Source of the DNA: Clostridia bacterium
GTDB taxonomy: Bacteria > Bacillota > Clostridia > RGIG6154
DNA: 5,657 bases
Direction of reading: 5' to 3'
Assembly: GCA_017523005.1 (NCBI GenBank)
Contig: JAFWXG010000121.1
Location: forward strand, 1 to 5,657
Part shown: piece by piece, positions 1 to 5,146 of the stretch
How positions within the stretch are numbered: position 1 is the stretch's first letter
Layout: the number at the start of each line of letters is the position of its first letter
The notes under the pieces: generated by a model
The model's database searches: none
The model's input: the letters and a program-made list of their open reading frames with translations, nothing else
What the model was told of the DNA's origin: nothing
Program-made: the position numbers and the translations under genes

Positions 1-282
1 AGCTGTGCCGAGTGCAAGCACCACATCCATAAGACACGGCGCACCAATCCCTGTTTTGATATAGGTTGTATCCCCTGTCTGCCACGCAGTTACTGCGGTA
101 AAATCAGACCCGCCAACCTTTTTTGCATCAGAAAATGCAGGAAAACTTAATGGCTCCCACCACGGTGCTATAATAACATTTTTTGAAATCTTTTCTTTGG
201 GAACCCCAATAAATCTCTCGCACAAATTCTCTTCCAAAGAGCCATATTTTTTTAGTCCCTCAATAAGCTCGCTATATTTCAT
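1..282 (-). CDS. Nucleoside phosphorylase-like protein, N-terminal part (runs off the window)
   Basis: Ninety-four codons are open from an ATG at 282 to the window edge; the C-terminal part lies outside. The start is supported by an AAAGGGG ribosome binding site (292-298) nine bases upstream. The segment KTGIGAPCLMDVVLALG near residues 76-92 resembles the TGIGxP block of the purine nucleoside/uridine phosphorylase superfamily, where this loop contributes to phosphate and substrate binding and is followed by a helix. The preceding stretch (IIAPWWEP, about residues 38-45) looks like the N-terminal extension of a clostridial subgroup of this family. By family, it would cleave a nucleoside with phosphate in the cytoplasm for purine or pyrimidine salvage. 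The exact substrate cannot be told from this fragment. Only 14 bases separate it from the upstream gene, whose stop codon overlaps its ribosome binding site, so the two genes are likely co-translated. Confidence 0.65.
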   Translation of the reverse strand, partial: MKYSELIEGLKKYGSLEENLCERFIGVPKEKISKNVIIAPWWEPLSFPAFSDAKKVGGSDFTAVTAWQTGDTTYIKTGIGAPCLMDVVLALGTA

Positions 283-296
283 ATCAGGATTCCCCT

Positions 297-1184
297 TTAT
301 CTATATGATATTTTTGCTGATGTATCTCCCTCTTCGCAATAATAAACATTAATATCTGCAGTGTATCTCAATGAATCGGTCATTTCGATATTATCTAACT
401 TTAAAAATTTAATACATTCATAATTGTCATACACCCATTTACTATCAGTAGTTCTCAATTCTCCAAGCTCATTACCAAAAAAATCAACTATTACACAATT
501 TTCTTCGTCATCATCTAGACCAAAAAAGTCAGTTATATATACCACATCTCCATCTATTTTATCTTCCATATTTGAGTGTCTACTTTCTCCTAAGCCATCT
601 TCTTCTATTTCTTTTTCTGTTATTCTTATAAGTTTAAACTTCTTAACAAAAAGTTTACTTTCGTCCCAAAATATACTTTCGTTGCCATAGAATCCAATTC
701 TAATTAAAACCTTGCTATTTTCTTGTTCTATCTTGCTTATGTATCCACAATAATACCTATCATTTTCCTCCCATTCGCTGAGTTTTTCAAGAGTTTCTCC
801 TTCAGGAATGTTGCCCACAAGTTCATCTCCTACATAAACTGTCCACTCTCCTGTTATGTCCTTTAAGGAGATTCTAATTTTGTAATTCAATTTGTCCGCA
901 AGAAAATTCATATTTGGATTAACAAGTTCTATTTCTCTCTCAAACGCAAAATAATATTCTGTGATAAGATTAGGAAATGAATCCATTTTTTCTTCTCTGA
1001 TATGTTTTATTTGTTCATCAAGTTCCGCAAATTCTGGCATTAAAACAGGCTTTTCAATCCCCTTATATGAAGAACTTTTTTTAGAAGCCCTTGATTCTTC
1101 CTTGTCTCCACGATCTATTTTTGCAATCTTGCGAAGAGCCCATATACAAAGAATTAGCCCCGCAATATCTAATAATAAAGCCAT
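297..1184 (-). CDS. Hypothetical membrane-anchored protein with two similar C-terminal domains
   Basis: I do not recognise this 295-aa protein. The ATG is preceded by AAAAGGGG (1194-1201) at nine bases. Residues 2-19 (ALLLDIAGLILCIWALRK) form one hydrophobic segment followed by lysine and arginine, which predicts an N-terminal anchor with the rest in the cytoplasm. A charged linker rich in Lys, Ser and Glu covers about residues 20-65. The remainder contains two stretches that seem related: about 100-166 (VYVGDELVGNIPEGE, then GYISKIE and KVLIRIGFY) and about 213-282 (VIVDFFGNELGEL, then CIKFLKLDNIE and ADINVYY). Each has a beta strand, a G-N/D-E-L turn, a linker and two more strands. The first copy faintly recalls the DGxxVGYIP core of HIRAN-like domains, but this is only a guess. 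The protein is acidic and not unusual in codon use. It is transcribed in the same direction as the phosphorylase-like gene and sits behind the terminator of the ribosomal operon, so it should have its own promoter. Confidence 0.7.
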   Translation of the reverse strand: MALLLDIAGLILCIWALRKIAKIDRGDKEESRASKKSSSYKGIEKPVLMPEFAELDEQIKHIREEKMDSFPNLITEYYFAFEREIELVNPNMNFLADKLNYKIRISLKDITGEWTVYVGDELVGNIPEGETLEKLSEWEENDRYYCGYISKIEQENSKVLIRIGFYGNESIFWDESKLFVKKFKLIRITEKEIEEDGLGESRHSNMEDKIDGDVVYITDFFGLDDDEENCVIVDFFGNELGELRTTDSKWVYDNYECIKFLKLDNIEMTDSLRYTADINVYYCEEGDTSAKISYR

Positions 1185-1262
1185 TTCTTCAATCCCCTTT
1201 TATAATATATCTACATTATATGCCTTTTATTGTCCCATAAAAAGTACAGCTATTTTTATTAT

Positions 1263-1291
1263 ATTTTACCATATTTTTCAGTACTTTACAA
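1263..1291 (-). promoter_or_regulatory. Candidate promoter for the hypothetical gene and the phosphorylase-like gene
   Basis: On the minus strand TTGTAA (1286-1291) and TAAAAT (1263-1268) are separated by 17 bases, with a TG one base before the -10 box (extended -10). It lies just beyond the rplL terminator, where a new start is needed. A second possible -10, a perfect TATAAT at 1215-1220, has only a weak -35 (TTTTTA) but lies at a better distance from the gene. Either or both could be used. Confidence 0.45.
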
Positions 1292-1301
1292 GTCCGCACG
1301 C

Positions 1302-1334
1302 AAAAAAGGACTTATCCTGTTGGATAAGTCCTTT
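1302..1334 (-). terminator. Intrinsic terminator of the rplJ-rplL operon
   Basis: A perfect 13-bp stem (1305-1317 with 1322-1334, AAAGGACTTATCC and its complement) closes a four-base loop (1318-1321). On the minus strand it is followed by a run of six T (1302-1307). It begins 13 bases after the rplL stop codon. No T run follows on the plus strand, so it acts on the ribosomal operon only. Confidence 0.93.
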
Positions 1335-1346
1335 AATAAGTAAAAC

Positions 1347-1724
1347 TTATTTCAATTCTACTTTAGCGCCAACTTCTTCAAGTTTAGCTTTCATTTCGTC
1401 TGCAGCTTCTTTAGCAACAGCTTCTTTTAATGTTTTTGGTGCGCCATCAACTAAATCTTTAGCTTCTTTCAAGCCAAGACCTGTGATTTCACGAACAACT
1501 TTGATAACTTTGATTTTTTCTGCACCAGCATCAGCCAATACAACATCAAATTCGCTCTTTTCTTCTGCAGCAGCAGCGCCGCCTGCAACAGCACCACCAA
1601 CAACTGCAACAGGAGCAGCAGCGGATACGCCAAATTCTTCTTCAATAGCCTTTACTAATTCTGACAATTCTAATACAGTCAAAGATTTGATTTCTTCAAT
1701 CATAGCTGTGATTTTTTCACTCAT
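1347..1724 (-). CDS. rplL: 50S ribosomal protein L7/L12
   Basis: L7/L12 forms dimers that hang on the C-terminal helix of L10, making the flexible stalk that recruits and activates translation GTPases (EF-Tu, EF-G, IF2). The 125 residues match the usual length. Residues 1-32 are the dimerisation domain, 33-53 an Ala/Gly-rich hinge (AAAPVAVVGGAVAGGAAAA), and 54-125 the globular factor-binding domain with the family signature IKVIKVVREITGLGLKEAKD and LVDGAPK. The chosen ATG has GGAGG eight bases upstream (1733-1737). An in-frame ATG at 1739 would place this ribosome binding site inside the gene and adds non-conserved residues, so it was not used. The gene follows rplJ by 48 bases and ends the operon, so it is governed by the rplJ promoter and leader. 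Its own strong ribosome binding site fits the extra L12 made per L10 in all bacteria. Confidence 0.98.
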   Translation of the reverse strand: MSEKITAMIEEIKSLTVLELSELVKAIEEEFGVSAAAPVAVVGGAVAGGAAAAEEKSEFDVVLADAGAEKIKVIKVVREITGLGLKEAKDLVDGAPKTLKEAVAKEAADEMKAKLEEVGAKVELK

Positions 1725-1772
1725 TTTCTTTTCCTCCAATTTGAAAATATAATTTAAATTTAATAGTTTAGA

Positions 1773-2288
1773 TTATGCAGACGCTTCTTCGCCTTTGTCT
1801 GCAACAGCCTGAATAGCACGAGCAAGACCTGCAATAGTTGCATTCAAGCCACCTGCGAGCATTGCGTACAATGTTTCTTTTGACGGAATTTTTGCAAGTG
1901 CAATAACTTCGTCAACACCGCAAGCTTTGCCGTCCATAAAGCCTGCCTTAACGGTAAGACCGGACGCATCTTTGTACTTGTCAATGAAGTCGCATAAAAC
2001 CTTAGCTGGTGCTACAACATCAGTTGCATGAGTTGCAAGTGCTGTTGTTCCGTTTAAGATTTCATCAAATTCTGTGTAACCAATCTGCTCAGCTGCACGA
2101 CGAGTTAATGTGTTCTTAACAACACTGTATTCAACACCTGCTGCACGCAAATTGTTACGAAGTTCAGTATCCTTTTCAACAGTTAAACCGCTGTAGGAAA
2201 CGAACACACCTGCTGCTGAACCCTGCATTCTTTCTGCAATGGCAGCAACAATGTCTTGTTTTTGTTTCAAAACTTTTTCACTTGGCAT
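1773..2288 (-). CDS. rplJ: 50S ribosomal protein L10
   Basis: L10 is the base of the ribosomal stalk: its N-terminal domain binds 23S rRNA next to L11, and its C-terminal helix carries two or three L7/L12 dimers. With the chosen start it has 171 residues, normal for the family. Recognisable segments are GVFVSYSGLTVEKDTELRNN (about 27-46), VEYSVVKNTLTRRA (52-65), and an Ala-rich C-terminal helix (LNATIAGLARAIQAVADK, about 138-155) for L12 binding. The ATG at 2288 has GAGGTG nine bases upstream; a GTG at 2300 is the last triplet of that ribosome binding site and is rejected as a start. The gene has its own promoter and a 150-base leader with an L10-binding element and an attenuator, so the free L10-L12 complex probably shuts off its own transcription. 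rplL follows at 48 bases. Confidence 0.97.
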   Translation of the reverse strand: MPSEKVLKQKQDIVAAIAERMQGSAAGVFVSYSGLTVEKDTELRNNLRAAGVEYSVVKNTLTRRAAEQIGYTEFDEILNGTTALATHATDVVAPAKVLCDFIDKYKDASGLTVKAGFMDGKACGVDEVIALAKIPSKETLYAMLAGGLNATIAGLARAIQAVADKGEEASA

Positions 2289-2311
2289 CTGAATTTTCAC
2301 CTCGCTTTAAT

Positions 2312-2348
2312 AAAGTAAAAAGGGTTTCTCGTCCACAGAGAAACCCTT
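2312..2348 (-). terminator. Attenuator hairpin in the rplJ leader
   Basis: An 11-bp perfect stem (AAGGGTTTCTC, 2338-2348, with 2320-2330) has a seven-base loop TGTGGAC (2331-2337) and is followed on the minus strand by TTTACTTTA. It lies between the L10 leader and the rplJ ribosome binding site, so it terminates before the gene is read. The segment 2331-2339, covering the loop and part of the stem, is exactly complementary to 2421-2429 at the start of the transcript. That pairing would open the top of the stem and can serve as an antiterminator. Confidence 0.88.
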
Positions 2349-2375
2349 AAAAATACATAATTAAATGCATAAGTT

Positions 2376-2432
2376 TTTCCTCGGCAGGCATTTTCTCTTT
2401 ACGCCTTACGGCACCTGCTGTCTGTGGACAAC
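2376..2432 (-). promoter_or_regulatory. Ribosomal protein L10 leader (autoregulatory RNA element)
   Basis: Read on the minus strand, the RNA shows the L10-leader hallmarks: ACAGACAGCAGGTGCC, a GCC-GTAA-GGC hairpin with a GNRA-type loop (2403-2412), an A-rich stretch, and CCTGCCGAGG (2379-2388). GCAGG (2414-2418) pairs with CCTGC, and TCC pairs with GGA below an internal loop. This copies the L10-(L12)n binding site of 23S rRNA. In Gram-positive bacteria the bound complex favours termination at the hairpin downstream. The element starts at the predicted transcription start of the internal promoter. Confidence 0.88.
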
Positions 2433-2438
2433 AAAAAT

Positions 2439-2467
2439 ATTATACAACAAATTTTAAGGTTTGTCAA
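2439..2467 (-). promoter_or_regulatory. Consensus promoter of rplJ-rplL
   Basis: The minus strand carries a perfect TTGACA (2462-2467) and a perfect TATAAT (2439-2444) at exactly 17 bp, starting nine bases beyond the rplA stop codon. The start site falls at about 2432 (G), so the transcript opens with the L10 leader. This makes L10 and L12 synthesis separable from that of L11 and L1. Confidence 0.92.
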
Positions 2468-2475
2468 CCCCAAAA

Positions 2476-3171
2476 TTAGTCAGCTAATTTTGCAGTGTTG
2501 ATACGAGCAGAAGGACCCATTGTAGAAGATACTACAACGCTCTTTAAATATGTGCCTTTTGCTGCTGCAGGTTTAGCCTTAACAACTGCTTTTGCCAATG
2601 TTGTAAAGTTTTCTTCCAATTTTTCCTTACCGAAAGATACTTTACCGATTGGACAATGGATAATGTTTGTTTTATCGAGTTTGTACTCAATTTTACCTGA
2701 TTTGATTTCTGCTACTGCTTTTGCAACATCCATTGTAACTGTACCAGCTTTCGGGCTTGGCATTAAACCTTTAGGACCTAAAACTTTACCCAAACGGCCA
2801 ACTACACCCATCATGTCGGGGGTTGCAACTACAACATCAAAGTCAAACCAGTTTTCGCTCTGGATTTTGGTTACCAATTCTTCAGAACCTGCATAGTCAG
2901 CACCAGCAGCTTCTGCTTCAGCAATCTTGTCACCTTTTGCGAATACTAATACTCTTGCAACTTTACCTGTGCCATGAGGTAATACTACAGCACCTCTAAC
3001 CTGCTGGTCAGCGTGTCTTGAGTCTACACCTAATCTGATATGGCATTCAACGGTTTCGTCAAATTTAGCCTTTGCAGCTTTTACGACCAAGTCCAAAGCT
3101 TCTGCTGCGTCATACAGTTTAGCTTTGTCAATTAACTTGGCACCTTCTAAATAATTCTTGCCTCTTTTCAC
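2476..3171 (-). CDS. rplA: 50S ribosomal protein L1
   Basis: L1 is the two-domain protein of the mobile L1 stalk that helps move deacylated tRNA out through the E site; it also represses its own operon by binding mRNA. The 231 residues are the usual length. Clear signatures are VRGAVVLPHGTGK (58-70), WFDFDVVVATPDMMGVVGRLGKVLGP (108-133), GLMPSPKAGTVT (135-146) and the C-terminal TYLKSVVVSSTMGPS (207-221). Translation starts at GTG, with AAGGAGG (3180-3186) eight bases upstream. The gap from rplK is 55 bases and is nearly filled by an RNA element that copies the rRNA binding site of L1 and touches the ribosome binding site, so L1 should block translation of its own message. No T-rich terminator follows the gene; some transcripts may continue into rplJ. 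Confidence 0.98.
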   Translation of the reverse strand: MKRGKNYLEGAKLIDKAKLYDAAEALDLVVKAAKAKFDETVECHIRLGVDSRHADQQVRGAVVLPHGTGKVARVLVFAKGDKIAEAEAAGADYAGSEELVTKIQSENWFDFDVVVATPDMMGVVGRLGKVLGPKGLMPSPKAGTVTMDVAKAVAEIKSGKIEYKLDKTNIIHCPIGKVSFGKEKLEENFTTLAKAVVKAKPAAAKGTYLKSVVVSSTMGPSARINTAKLAD

Positions 3172-3187
3172 GATTAAATCCTCCTTA

Positions 3188-3215
3188 GTGGTCAGCGGAG
3201 TTTTACTCCTCCCAC
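3188..3215 (-). promoter_or_regulatory. L1-binding site in front of rplA (23S rRNA mimic)
   Basis: The RNA reads GTGGGAG, then GAG-TAAAA-CTC, then CGCTG and ACCAC. GTGG pairs with CCAC and GAG with CTC, leaving an asymmetric internal loop. GTGGGAG and ACCAC are the same sequences that bracket the L1 site in helices 76-77 of bacterial 23S rRNA. The last C is immediately followed by TAAGGAGG, the rplA ribosome binding site, so bound L1 would hide it. Confidence 0.75.
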
Positions 3216-3226
3216 ACGATTCCTAA

Positions 3227-3652
3227 TTATTCTTCTACTACAATACCCATGCTTCTTGCAGTACCTGCAATCATGCTCATAGCCGCTTCTAAAGATGCAG
3301 CGTTTAAGTCGGGCATTTTTGTTGTTGCGATTTCCTTAACAGCTTCTTTGGACATTGTTGCAACTTTTGTCTTGTTCGGAACACCGGAACCGCTTTCAAT
3401 TTTGCAAGCTTTCTTTAAAAGAACTGCTGCCGGCGGTGTTTTTGTAATGAAGCTAAATGATTTGTCAGCATAAACTGTGATAACAACCGGAATGATTGTA
3501 CCCATATCTTTTGCTGTTCTTTCGTTGAATTCTTTAGTGAATTGAACGATGTTTACGCCCTGCGCACCCAATGCAGGACCTACCGGTGGAGCCGGTGTTG
3601 CTTTACCTGCGGGAATTTGCAGTTTGATGTAACCTGTTACTTTCTGTGCCAT
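3227..3652 (-). CDS. rplK: 50S ribosomal protein L11
   Basis: L11 binds the GTPase-associated centre of 23S rRNA together with the L10 stalk; it modulates EF-G action and the stringent response and is part of the thiostrepton site. With the ATG at 3652 the protein has 141 residues, exactly the family norm. The N-terminal domain shows the proline-rich KATPAPPVGPALGAQGVNI (about 17-35). The C-terminal RNA-binding domain shows the signature TKMPDLNAASLEAAMSMIAGTARSMGI (about 111-137). AGGAGGTG lies ten bases upstream of the start; an in-frame TTG at 3661 would overlap this zone and adds residues not found in the family. The gene lies 88 bases after nusG, with an L1-binding mimic in the gap, so its translation is probably under L1 feedback. 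Confidence 0.98.
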   Translation of the reverse strand: MAQKVTGYIKLQIPAGKATPAPPVGPALGAQGVNIVQFTKEFNERTAKDMGTIIPVVITVYADKSFSFITKTPPAAVLLKKACKIESGSGVPNKTKVATMSKEAVKEIATTKMPDLNAASLEAAMSMIAGTARSMGIVVEE

Positions 3653-3676
3653 GGTTACCAAGCACCTCCTTCAAAT

Positions 3677-3707
3677 GTGGTAATATAGCGGGTTTTTGCC
3701 CTCCCAC
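3677..3707 (-). promoter_or_regulatory. L1-binding site in front of rplK (23S rRNA mimic)
   Basis: The RNA reads GTGGGAG, then GGC-AAAAA-CCC-GCT, then ATATT and ACCAC. The outer stem GTGG/CCAC and inner stem GGG/CCC enclose the same asymmetric loop as the element before rplA. GTGGGAG and ACCAC match the L1 site of 23S rRNA. It ends six bases before the rplK ribosome binding site. This is the classical place for L1 feedback on the L11-L1 operon. Confidence 0.8.
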
Positions 3708-3712
3708 TAATT

Positions 3713-3739
3713 TATATACAGCTAAAAAGCTGGTATATA
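3713..3739 (-). other. Hairpin between nusG and rplK
   Basis: The arms 3713-3723 (TATATACAGCT on plus) and 3728-3739 pair over 11 bp with a single bulged base, around a four-base AAAA loop. It starts one base beyond the nusG stop codon and is followed on the minus strand by AATTAGTGGGAGG, not a T run, so it is not an intrinsic terminator. It could insulate the L1 site, stabilise the nusG end, or be a processing site. Confidence 0.55.
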
Positions 3740-3740
3740 C

Positions 3741-4265
3741 TTAATCTAATGGTTCAACCTGATTTAATTCAAGTACTACAGGTGTTTCTCTGCCAAACAT
3801 GAACACAGAAACGCGAACCTTTTGTTTTTCCAAGTCGATTTCTTCGACTATACCTACACTGTCCTCAAAGGACTCGCAGGTAATTTTAACATTGTCCCCA
3901 ACCTGATAATTCAAATTAAAGGTCTTTTCTTCCAGGTTCAAACGCTCAATTTCAGCGTCTGTAAGTGGAACTGGTTTAGAGCCGGGGCCTACAAAGCCTG
4001 TAACACCACGGGTATTTCTTACGATATACCAGCTGAAATCTGTCATAATCATGCGAATGAACACATAGCTCGGCAAAAGCTTTCTCATGCTTGATTTCTG
4101 CTGATTATCATCCTTGATTTCAACAACCTCTTCCATAGGAACTCTTATATCAAAGAACATATGGTGAAGATTGTTGTTCTCAATGGTTTTCTCTAAATTA
4201 GCCTTAACCTTATTTTCATATCCGGAATAAGTATGGACAACATACCATCTTGCTTGTTCCGACAT
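3741..4265 (-). CDS. nusG: Transcription termination/antitermination factor NusG
   Basis: NusG binds the clamp of RNA polymerase through its NGN domain. Its KOW domain contacts partners such as ribosomal S10 or Rho, coupling transcription to translation and affecting pausing. The 174 residues are typical. The NGN domain covers about 5-105 with RWYVVHTYSGYENKVKANL (6-24), LLPSYVFIRMIM (63-74), and VRNTRGVTGFVGPGSKPVPL (82-101). The KOW domain covers about 121-174 with VGDNVKITCESFEDSVGIVEEID and the ending VFMFGRETPVVLELNQVEPLD pattern. The KOW loop has ITCESFEDSVG where ITDGPFANFVG is common, a mild divergence. The ATG has AGGAGTG five bases upstream. It follows secE by 45 bases, the conserved secE-nusG pair. 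Confidence 0.98.
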   Translation of the reverse strand: MSEQARWYVVHTYSGYENKVKANLEKTIENNNLHHMFFDIRVPMEEVVEIKDDNQQKSSMRKLLPSYVFIRMIMTDFSWYIVRNTRGVTGFVGPGSKPVPLTDAEIERLNLEEKTFNLNYQVGDNVKITCESFEDSVGIVEEIDLEKQKVRVSVFMFGRETPVVLELNQVEPLD

Positions 4266-4310
4266 AATTACACTCCTTTTTAAGTAATTCGTTTAAAATA
4301 AAAGAATGAA

Positions 4311-4520
4311 TTATCTGCCGAAAATTGCCATAAATCCTGCTGAAAACGCCCAGTCTAAAACAAAAATGATAACACCTATTAAAATAGTAACTGTAATTAC
4401 TACACCAGTGTTGTTCACAATTGTACGGAATGAAGGCCACACGATTTTCTTGAATTCACTTTTAATGCCTTTGAAAAACTCTCTTGCTTTTCCGGCCTTT
4501 TTTACTGTATTTTCTGCCAT
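4311..4520 (-). CDS. secE: Preprotein translocase subunit SecE
   Basis: SecE is the small essential clamp of the SecYEG protein-export channel in the cytoplasmic membrane. With the ATG at 4520 it has 69 residues, the short single-span form usual in Gram-positive bacteria. The amphipathic helix carries the family motif EFKKIVWPS (22-30), followed by one membrane segment of about residues 38-56 (TGVVITVTILIGVIIFVLD) and a short outer tail. A ribosome binding site AAGGTGG (4529-4535) lies eight bases upstream. An in-frame GTG at 4532 is part of that site and was not chosen. It sits 39 bases after rpmG and 45 before nusG, the standard order. Confidence 0.96.
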   Translation of the reverse strand: MAENTVKKAGKAREFFKGIKSEFKKIVWPSFRTIVNNTGVVITVTILIGVIIFVLDWAFSAGFMAIFGR

Positions 4521-4559
4521 GGTAACAACCACCTTTCTTTAAAGAAAAACGAACAAATC

Positions 4560-4709
4560 TTATTTTGTTTCTTTATGTGCAGTGTGTTTTTTGCAAAATC
4601 TGCAGTACTTGCTGATTTCAAGTCTGTCCGGTGTATTCTTCTTATTTTTCATGGTGTCATAGTTTCTCTGTTTGCACTCTGTGCAAGCCAATGTAATTTT
4701 TGTACGCAT
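4560..4709 (-). CDS. rpmG: 50S ribosomal protein L33
   Basis: L33 is a small zinc-ribbon protein of the large subunit near the E site. The 49 residues fit the family. They begin MRTKITLACTECKQRNY and contain Cys9-x2-Cys12 and Cys36-x2-Cys39 (YCRFCKKHTAHKETK), so this is the zinc-binding C+ form. It is the only obvious L33 here. The ATG has GGAGG eight bases upstream. A short hairpin (4728-4745) lies in the leader between the promoter and the ribosome binding site. It is the first gene of the rpmG-secE-nusG-rplK-rplA transcript. Confidence 0.96.
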   Translation of the reverse strand: MRTKITLACTECKQRNYDTMKNKKNTPDRLEISKYCRFCKKHTAHKETK

Positions 4710-4755
4710 TTTTTATTCCTCCATTTTCGATTGTTCCACAATTCGAGTACTCTAT

Positions 4756-4784
4756 ACTATATCATAAAAAATACCCTTTGTCAA
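4756..4784 (-). promoter_or_regulatory. Main promoter of the rpmG-secE-nusG-rplK-rplA operon
   Basis: TTGACA (4779-4784) and TATAGT (4756-4761) stand 17 bp apart on the minus strand, about 47 bases upstream of the rpmG ATG. The start site is predicted near 4749. The quality of the boxes matches what is expected for a ribosomal protein operon. Confidence 0.9.
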
Positions 4785-4801
4785 CAATTTTTTACGCAAA
4801 T

Positions 4802-4825
4802 AAAAAAGACCTTTTCCCAAGTCTT
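4802..4825 (-). terminator. Small terminator-like hairpin upstream of the main promoter
   Basis: AAGAC (4821-4825) pairs with GTCTT (4806-4810), extended by AA/TT past a one-base bulge, with a five-base loop and a run of six T (4802-4807) on the minus strand. The stem is weak. It could stop transcripts arriving from the right, or those starting at the nearby candidate promoter at 4833-4861. Confidence 0.45.
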
Positions 4826-4832
4826 CGGAAAG

Positions 4833-4861
4833 ATTATATCACAGCTTTTTGAAAAAATCAA
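4833..4861 (-). promoter_or_regulatory. Possible second upstream promoter
   Basis: TTGATT (4856-4861) and TATAAT (4833-4838) are 17 bp apart, with an extended TGA before the -10. The start would fall at a G at 4826, directly at the foot of the terminator-like hairpin. The region is AT-rich, so a chance match is possible. Confidence 0.4.
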
Positions 4862-4919
4862 GTCTTTTTTTAATTTTTTTGTATTATATATAAGGAAGAA
4901 AGTCGGGCGTGGAAAATGC

Positions 4920-4948
4920 TTGACAAACAAAACAAATCATGATACAAT
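4920..4948 (+). promoter_or_regulatory. Promoter of the tRNA-Leu unit
   Basis: TTGACA (4920-4925) and TACAAT (4943-4948) lie 17 bp apart, with TG one base before the -10 (extended -10). The start is predicted at G4955. It is divergent from the ribosomal operon and is the only strong plus-strand promoter seen before the tRNA, although it lies about 400 bases upstream of it. Confidence 0.7.
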
Positions 4949-4994
4949 TTAAAAGCTTGATTGATAAGGGTTTAGAAAGTCTATTCTGCTTTAA

Positions 4995-5054
4995 TCTCGC
5001 GGGCGCGGATGCCCATAAAATAAAACTTAATATTTGCACCCGTGGCGGAATTGG
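4995..5054 (+). repeat. Exact 60-bp direct repeat, copy 1
   Basis: These 60 bases are identical to 5147-5206. The unit begins TCTCGCGGGCGCGGATGCCC, which holds a GGGC/GCCC hairpin, continues with an AT-rich spacer, and ends in the first 19 bases of a tRNA-Leu-like 5' end (GCACCCGTGGCGGAATTGG). After it the copies differ. Confidence 0.95.
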
Positions 5055-5137
5055 TAGCTTTGAGCACGAGCGCTGCCGGCGGCAGATGAAGCGAGTGTGA
5101 AAAGGTGCAGCGGTCGAAATCAAACGATTTCGGGTGC
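5036..5137 (+). pseudogene. Probable decayed tRNA-Leu
   Basis: The 5' strand GCACCCG (5036-5042) is followed by the tRNA-Leu hallmark TGGCGGAATTGGTAG, and CGGGTGC (5131-5137) is its exact 7-base complement at the correct end. Between them lie TTTGAG (a possible GAG anticodon, 5062-5064), a variable-arm-like hairpin CTGCC-GGC-GGCAG (5073-5085), and GGTCGAAATC resembling a T-arm. The second half of the D-arm is missing, the base after the anticodon is C, about 30 extra bases precede the T-like arm, and CGC stands where a discriminator plus CCA would follow. It therefore cannot fold as a normal tRNA. An alternative is a purpose-built tRNA-like RNA. Confidence 0.45.
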
Positions 5138-5146
5138 CGCAAACCG

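Noticed and set aside
1241..1287. Inverted repeat AAAGTAC/GTACTTT around the -10 region as an operator
   Set aside because: Only seven bp in AT-rich DNA with a 33-base gap; not distinguishable from chance.
961..1752. Long plus-strand open frame of 263 codons
   Set aside because: Antisense to rplL and the 295-aa gene, crosses the terminator, and is Ser/Ile/Ala-rich in the way shadows of these genes are.
2472..2491. Eight-bp inverted repeat AAAATTAG/CTAATTTT at the end of rplA as a terminator
   Set aside because: The stem is nearly all A-T and is followed by TTGGGG-type sequence without a T run; it overlaps the stop codon and probably does not terminate.
4575..4952. Plus-strand open frame of 125 codons
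   Set aside because: It runs antisense through rpmG and its promoter region and is rich in Phe/Leu/Lys from AT-rich DNA, with no ribosome binding site.
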